NCBI RefSeq assembly: GCF_003610805.1
Contig: NZ_RAPF01000005.1
Location: 62,001 to 126,000 of the forward strand
Direction of reading: 5' to 3'
DNA length: 64,000 nt
DNA from: Altericroceibacterium spongiae
GTDB taxonomy: Bacteria; Pseudomonadota; Alphaproteobacteria; Sphingomonadales; Sphingomonadaceae
Shown here: piece by piece, positions 59,132 to 64,000 of the stretch
Layout of the letters: each line of letters opens with the position of its first letter
Numbering within the stretch: position 1 is the first letter of the stretch
Notes under the pieces: generated by a model
The model's database searches: none
What the model saw: the letters and a program-made list of their open reading frames with translations, nothing else
What the model was told of the DNA's origin: nothing
Position numbers and translations under genes: made by a program

Positions 59132-61738
59132 TCAGTCTGCCACCTTTTCCGATTTCAGCCATACACGGTCCAGCAGTGCCTTTATATCGCTGTCCGAATA
59201 AGGCTTTTTCAGAACGCCAAGCGCATTTGTTTCGGACATCTGTGTGATAGATTCGCCATAACCGGTGGCGAAGCAGAAGGGGATATCTGCAGAACCCAGC
59301 GCCTCTGCAATCGTCTCGCTCGATTCCGAGCCCAGATTGAAATCCAGCAGCGCGAAATCGATGGTTTCTTCCCTGATGACCTGTAAGGCACGGGTAGTGC
59401 CGCTGGCGATCGTCACTCGTGCAACGCCAAGACGCTGCAACGCTTCTTCGGCATCCATAGCGATGATCATATTGTCTTCCACCAGCAGGACATGTTCGGG
59501 CAAAGCGCTATCCTTTGTCTTGTTCTTGCGGTTCGGTGCAGGGCGTTTCAGGCCGCTGGGAAGCGTGACATCCTGTGAGGAGCTTTCCACTTTGCCCCGT
59601 TTGGCGCGCGAGACGAACTTTGCCGGAATGCAGAATTCGGCTTCCACTCCGGTCAGTTTGTAGTCGATCTGAGCATCGCCCTTCAACTCGAAGGGGATCG
59701 AGCGCTCAATGATGGTCGTGCCGAATCCCTTGCGCTTGGGAGGCTGAACGGGTGGACCGCCGACTTCTTTCCAGTGGAGCCTGTAATCGCCGTTGGAATG
59801 CACTTCTGTGTGCAGTTCCAACCGGCCTGCGCTGTCGCAAAGAGAGCCATATTTGGCCGAATTGGTCATCATCTCATGAAGGACTAGGGCGATTACCGTA
59901 TAGGCTTCGGGCGCCAGCAGACGATCTTCGCCTGTGATGATAACGCGATCATGCTTGCCCGACAGATAGGCTTCGGCTTCCTGCCGGATCAGCTCATGCA
60001 ATGAAGCCGATTCCCATTGTTCGCGTGTAATATTGTCATGCGCCATGGCCAGCGCCCGGATGCGGCTGCCGATAATCTCGGCATAGCTCTGCACACTATG
60101 AGCGTCGGCTTGCGACTGGCTGACCAGTCCGCGAATAAGCGTTAGAATATTGCGCACCCGATGATTGAGTTCAGCAATCAGCAAGTCCTGCTGTTGCTGT
60201 GCGCGGCGGCGCTCTTCTATCGCTTCGTCAGTCACCCGAATAATGATTTCGAGCAGCGTGACACGCAGCCTTTCGGCAATGGTCAGTTCTTCCTCGGTCC
60301 AGGGAGCGCTGCGACCGCTGACTGATTCCTGCCAGGCTTCGAAGCTTTTTCGTGGTGTCAGTCGGTCTCCATGGGGGCCGGTTTCGACCGGTTTTTGCGG
60401 ATTGCCTGCCCAGGTGACTACTTGCGGCAATTCGCGTCGCCAGAGAACGATATAATCACGCGGACGGCGCGACACGGGAATAATCAGCGCGCCAACAGCC
60501 TTATCGGCAAAATCGGCCGCGGTCGGGACCATGGCGGACAGATTGTCAGTCTCGATGATCTGGCTCGTGGTGGCTGTGTTGAGCGAGGGGATAAGCTGGC
60601 GGAACTGTTCCTCGGTCGGTGCATGACCACGTGCGCTATAGGCATCCTCGATAAAGGCGCTGGCCCCGTCATGCGGAATGACATCGCCGATCACCTCATC
60701 CACTGTGTTCAATTCCTCGACCAGTGCTGTGCCTCCGGCGAGACGGCTCATCAGCCGGTCGTGCAATTGCCGTCCGCGTTCCTTGAGTATCGATCCGGCG
60801 CGGGCAAGGGCGATTTCGAGCTTGAAGGAAAAGAGTTGTGAAAACAGTTCGGCCACAGTGCGCAGCGAGTAAGGCAGGACTCGAGGGCCGTAATGATGAC
60901 AGGCGAACAGGCCCCACAATTTCCCGTCGATCACGATGGAAATGGACAGTGAGGCGCCTACGCCCATATTTCTGAGATATTCGATATGGATGGGCGAGAC
61001 TGCGCGTAAAGTGCTGAGCGAGAGGTCCAGTTCTTCACCCGTAATGCTGCGGGCGGGCTCGATCGGGACCGGCTCTGATTCGACATCGGCGATGATGCGG
61101 AAGAGGTTGCGCAGATAGAGCTTGCGCGCCTGCTGCGGGATATCGCTTTTCGGATAGCGCAGATTGAGGAAGCTTTCGAGCTGCGGTTCGCGCGCCTCGG
61201 CTACCACTTCGCCGCTCTGATCGGGATGGAAGCGATAGACCATGACTCTGTCGAAGCCGAGCAGACGCTTCATTTGCCGGGCGGCCTGTTTGCATAGTTC
61301 CGCGGCAGTATCTGCCCCTTCGAGCCGGGCCATAATCGGTCGCAGCGAATTGGTCAGATCGGCCATGCCGTCTTCGTCATGCGGTTCGATCTCAATGATC
61401 GAGAGCGACCCCTGAACGTGCATGGCGACGTCGAAATGCGTCCCGTTCCCTTGCAGGTCGAGCCCAAAAACACGTTCCTGCGCGTCCTCTTCACCGGCGC
61501 CGGACAGCACTTTCACCAGTCGCTCGAAGGATGTTGCCGAAAGATGATCCTGCAACCGGTCGCCAATGGCGGGCACGCTGCGCTGCAAAAATGTTCCGAT
61601 ATTGGTCGAGCGATGGGCAACGATCCAGTCTGAGGTGACTGCAATCAGCGCTCCGAAAGGCTGAATCCGACCGAGCTTGTGGATGGGTTCGCGATCGCAA
61701 TTAGTCAGATTGACTTCGTAATCGTGGAGGTCAGTCAT
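59132..61738 (-). CDS. bphP: Bacteriophytochrome with HWE histidine kinase and receiver domain
   Basis: An 868-residue photoreceptor. Order: N-terminal PAS (about 1-120) with biliverdin-binding Cys14; GAF (about 140-310) with YPKSDIPQQARKLY; PHY (about 320-510); HWE-type kinase (about 515-720) with phospho-acceptor His in ELNHRVRNILTL; receiver (about 750-868) with phospho-Asp in ALLDFNLGSE. It should sense red/far-red light through biliverdin. The start overlaps the heme oxygenase stop by four bases (ATGA). Confidence 0.93.
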   Translation of the reverse strand: MTDLHDYEVNLTNCDREPIHKLGRIQPFGALIAVTSDWIVAHRSTNIGTFLQRSVPAIGDRLQDHLSATSFERLVKVLSGAGEEDAQERVFGLDLQGNGTHFDVAMHVQGSLSIIEIEPHDEDGMADLTNSLRPIMARLEGADTAAELCKQAARQMKRLLGFDRVMVYRFHPDQSGEVVAEAREPQLESFLNLRYPKSDIPQQARKLYLRNLFRIIADVESEPVPIEPARSITGEELDLSLSTLRAVSPIHIEYLRNMGVGASLSISIVIDGKLWGLFACHHYGPRVLPYSLRTVAELFSQLFSFKLEIALARAGSILKERGRQLHDRLMSRLAGGTALVEELNTVDEVIGDVIPHDGASAFIEDAYSARGHAPTEEQFRQLIPSLNTATTSQIIETDNLSAMVPTAADFADKAVGALIIPVSRRPRDYIVLWRRELPQVVTWAGNPQKPVETGPHGDRLTPRKSFEAWQESVSGRSAPWTEEELTIAERLRVTLLEIIIRVTDEAIEERRRAQQQQDLLIAELNHRVRNILTLIRGLVSQSQADAHSVQSYAEIIGSRIRALAMAHDNITREQWESASLHELIRQEAEAYLSGKHDRVIITGEDRLLAPEAYTVIALVLHEMMTNSAKYGSLCDSAGRLELHTEVHSNGDYRLHWKEVGGPPVQPPKRKGFGTTIIERSIPFELKGDAQIDYKLTGVEAEFCIPAKFVSRAKRGKVESSSQDVTLPSGLKRPAPNRKNKTKDSALPEHVLLVEDNMIIAMDAEEALQRLGVARVTIASGTTRALQVIREETIDFALLDFNLGSESSETIAEALGSADIPFCFATGYGESITQMSETNALGVLKKPYSDSDIKALLDRVWLKSEKVAD

Positions 61739-62310
61739 GCAACGCGGCGCCCTGCCACACGCTCTGATTCCCCGGGAAACTGCGACAGGAAAAATCGAAA
61801 TGTCGTCAATGCAGCGGTCAGCGCTCTGTCTGTTTGTTCATCGGATGCGGGCTGTTCGAGTTGTGGGCGTAAATCGCGCCAGAACTCCATCATACGCGGA
61901 TCGCTCAGAAAACGGGTCGGCAAACGGCCGTTTGCTCGCTTGCGAAGATCGTTCAGCATAACGCGGTTTCCGAGATGCGATCCGGCCATCACCCAGGCGA
62001 AACCCAGCGGCTCGGCATGGACGGGCAGAGCAAAAGCACGGTTGGAAACGGAAAAGGGGCCGCCTAGTTCGCTTAGATCTTCCAGCAGCAGCGGGACCTG
62101 TGCCGGCGGGCGCAGGTGTGCCGGGCAGTTATGGCGTGCCCAGCGTTCGATCGGTGCACGGGCGGCAAGCTGCAATTTCAGAAACCGGGCATAATCCTCC
62201 GGCACAGCAAGGTCGAGCTGACCCATTCGTATATCGAGCGAATCATGGAGCGGACCTGTCTCTTCTCTGAGACGGGCCCGCAGGCTGTTTGTTTGTTTTT
62301 TTTCGACCAC
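61735..62310 (-). CDS. bphO: Biliverdin-producing heme oxygenase
   Basis: A 191-residue HO-1-like protein. The proximal-His helix is REETGPLHDSLD and the distal helix is GFAWVMAGSHLGNRVML. It opens heme to biliverdin IX-alpha, the chromophore of the phytochrome encoded next. The start is GTG at 62310; an AGGGTG lies six to eight bases ahead. Directly coupled to bphP. Confidence 0.88.
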   Translation of the reverse strand: MVEKKQTNSLRARLREETGPLHDSLDIRMGQLDLAVPEDYARFLKLQLAARAPIERWARHNCPAHLRPPAQVPLLLEDLSELGGPFSVSNRAFALPVHAEPLGFAWVMAGSHLGNRVMLNDLRKRANGRLPTRFLSDPRMMEFWRDLRPQLEQPASDEQTDRALTAALTTFRFFLSQFPGESERVAGRRVA

Positions 62311-62482
62311 TTGGGCACCCTGTTCTTCTGTGCCAGAAAGTAACCGGAGCCGTCACCAATCAGCGTAAGGCCCCGGAATTCCAATAATAGTTTTCAGGCG
62401 TTAATGTTCCCGTAATTCGCCTGACAGCTTATGGAAAGATGATATTGGCGGGAATACGAGATGGGGAGAGAATGATCAGGAT

Positions 62483-62923
62483 ATGATTGCAGAGACTATC
62501 CAGCTCGCGCTCGCCCCAGTCTTCATGCTGGTGGCGATCGGCAATATTATGAACCTTTTATCGACCCGTCTGGGCCGGGTGGTGGACCGTTCGCGCAACT
62601 TGCAGGAGCGCCATGAAAAGACGTCCGGGTCGGAGCATGATGCAGTGGTCCGGGAGATCCGGTTTGTGGCCCGCCGTATTCAGATTATCAGTAAGGCCAT
62701 CCGTGTGCTGGTGGTCAGCGCCCTGTTTGTCGGTCTGGTTGTGGCGCTACTTTTTCTCGAAGTCTTTGCCGGGATGAATCTCTATTACACCGCACCGATC
62801 TGCTTTCTGGTCGCCGTCTCACTGCTGATGTGGGCACTGCTTCTGTTTCTGCGCGAGACCCGCGAAGCGATGCTCGCCCTGCAAATTCCGGAAAGCTATA
62901 TGGAATGGGACCGGACGTTGTGA
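62483..62923 (+). CDS. DUF2721 membrane protein
   Basis: A 146-residue protein with three hydrophobic spans and the conserved segment VAIGNIMNLLSTRLGRVVDRSRNL, as in DUF2721 proteins. Function unknown. The ribosome binding site is weak. Confidence 0.8.
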   Translation: MIAETIQLALAPVFMLVAIGNIMNLLSTRLGRVVDRSRNLQERHEKTSGSEHDAVVREIRFVARRIQIISKAIRVLVVSALFVGLVVALLFLEVFAGMNLYYTAPICFLVAVSLLMWALLLFLRETREAMLALQIPESYMEWDRTL

Positions 62924-62948
62924 AAATGGTGCCGTCTGCGGCAAAATC

Positions 62949-62974
62949 CGGGGTGGGCGAGTGAGCCCACCCCG
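62949..62974. terminator. Hairpin between convergent DUF2721 and OmpA-family genes
   Basis: A perfect 10-bp stem, CGGGGTGGGC (62949-62958) with GCCCACCCCG (62965-62974), loop of six. It lacks a T-run, so termination may be weak or Rho-assisted. Confidence 0.55.
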
Positions 62975-62980
62975 AGTGTC

Positions 62981-63904
62981 TTAAAGACCGTCAAGACCCT
63001 TGCTGACCAGGATGTTCACCGCAACGCGACGGTTCTGCGCTTTGCCCGCTGCAGTGTCGTTGCTCGCTACCGGCTCGGCCTCTGCCATTCCGGTGGGATT
63101 GAGCATACGATAGGGTTTCCAGCCGCAGGCTTGCTGAAGATAATTGACGACTCTTTCGGCGCGCTTCTCGCTCAGCATCTGGTTATATTCGAGGCTTCCG
63201 GTTGAATCGGTGTAACCCGAAACGAGCATTAGAGCATTATCCATGCCCTTGGCAGCATTCGCCGTGGCACAAAGATCGTTTTTCGCCTTGGCGGACAGCT
63301 CGGCCTTGCCGGTGTCGAAATGGACATTCGTGGTCCCTTTGACATTGTAATCGCCAATATCGCCCATGCGGCCGCGCAACGCCTCTGTGTCCTTTGCGTT
63401 TTTATTTATCGCCGCACCATGCTGGGCGAATTGCTGTGCCGTTCCGTCATGGATCATAGCTGCCGTATCGAGATCATCATTCTTGAAGGTTATCTTGCTG
63501 GCCAACAGCTCGCCGCCGCTCGATTGCAATGTTTCGACATCAACAGGCAGGCCGTTCATCAGCGCTGTCGCCGCATGTTGTTCTCTGCCAAGGCCCAGAA
63601 AACCACCACGGCCTTTGATTTCCGTATCGTCATTGATCGTGATGACTGAACGGGAACCGTCCTCGGCAGTCACCTGCATCCTGTCGCCGCTGCGCGCAGA
63701 GATGATACCTTCGATATCGGGGCCATCGACGGGCTCAGCCACGTCGTTATATGCCTGTTCTTCTGCCGCACGTTCACCATAGACAGTGGTTGAGCTGTCG
63801 CCTTCAGGTGTCTCCTGCTGTTGCGCCGCCAAAGCGCCGGAGATGGGTACGGTCAGCATGGTGACCAGAAAGAAAGCCTTCGAATTCCTGGAAATAACAC
63901 TCAT
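62981..63904 (-). CDS. OmpA-family outer-membrane/peptidoglycan-associated protein
   Basis: A 307-residue secreted protein. The signal peptide ends ISGALAA-Q near residue 27. The middle has a small beta domain (GIISARSGDRMQVTAEDGSRSVITINDD), like DUF5666. The C-terminal 120 residues form an OmpA domain with VSGYTDSTGSLEYNQMLSEKRAERV and the QNRRVAV end, which binds peptidoglycan. AAGGAG supports the start at 63904. No beta-barrel region is apparent, so it is probably periplasmic rather than a porin. Confidence 0.88.
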   Translation of the reverse strand: MSVISRNSKAFFLVTMLTVPISGALAAQQQETPEGDSSTTVYGERAAEEQAYNDVAEPVDGPDIEGIISARSGDRMQVTAEDGSRSVITINDDTEIKGRGGFLGLGREQHAATALMNGLPVDVETLQSSGGELLASKITFKNDDLDTAAMIHDGTAQQFAQHGAAINKNAKDTEALRGRMGDIGDYNVKGTTNVHFDTGKAELSAKAKNDLCATANAAKGMDNALMLVSGYTDSTGSLEYNQMLSEKRAERVVNYLQQACGWKPYRMLNPTGMAEAEPVASNDTAAGKAQNRRVAVNILVSKGLDGL

Positions 63905-64000
63905 TACGCAACTCCTTAAACCTACACCAGCCGGCTCCGAATATTCGCGGATATCGTCCCTCCGCATTTCCCCTGTTTTGGCGTGTCCGGCTGTCAGAAC

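Overview
The window looks like chromosomal DNA of a moderately GC-rich alphaproteobacterium of the order Sphingomonadales. Family level (Erythrobacteraceae or Sphingomonadaceae) cannot be settled from sequence alone. Supporting signs are a serine palmitoyltransferase with its own acyl carrier protein (sphingolipid synthesis), a three-subunit proton-translocating transhydrogenase, a DivK response regulator, a one-cysteine DksA, a bacteriophytochrome with heme oxygenase, and a gene transfer agent (GTA) cluster in the alphaproteobacterial gene order. Most of the window is dense, ordinary core genome. I see no tRNA, rRNA, CRISPR array, insertion sequence or integrase.

Layout. 0-5 kb: nitrogen control (PII, AmtB, second PII) and a TPR-sulfotransferase. 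4.7-7 kb: TerC membrane protein with a rhodanese-like protein, and an RGG-rich double cold-shock protein. 7-13.7 kb: argD-argF, Hsp33, a DUF3617 protein, QueC, an MFS transporter and a lipoprotein Cu/Zn superoxide dismutase. 13.8-27.9 kb: a 17-gene, single-strand GTA cluster (terminase to tail, minus strand), read from a recognisable promoter at about 28.03 kb. 28-35 kb: DedA-like protein, OsmC, SPT-ACP, divK, and a tightly overlapping five-gene run (DUF3572, HAD, RidA, GDPD, FemAB-like). 35-46.7 kb: DksA, PilZ protein, orphan solute-binding lipoprotein, HNH nuclease, GluQ, 3-hydroxyacyl-CoA dehydrogenase, MutS, malic enzyme. 46.8-53.6 kb: tripartite RND efflux operon with a terminal HxlR regulator, divergent from soxR across a clear SoxR box. 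53.7-58 kb: aldehyde dehydrogenase and pntAA-pntAB-pntB. 58.4-64 kb: TonB-like protein, bphP-bphO light sensor, DUF2721 protein and an OmpA-family protein.

The most interesting region is the GTA cluster. Against the well-studied Rhodobacter arrangement it shows three departures. The distal-tail gene (gp12 position) carries about 570 extra N-terminal residues that look like a TIM-barrel glycoside-hydrolase-like module, while the gp15 homologue is short and seems to lack that module. The stopper gene (gp7 position) is replaced by a 54-codon ORF. A terminator-like hairpin with a T-run sits just before the capsid gene, and another hairpin follows its stop codon. The cluster has no integrase, replication or lysis genes, which fits a GTA rather than a prophage. 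Other regulatory structure worth testing: the SoxR operator in a 19-bp-spaced promoter, a coupled 34-codon upstream ORF in the efflux leader, and a hairpin that buries the osmC ribosome binding site.
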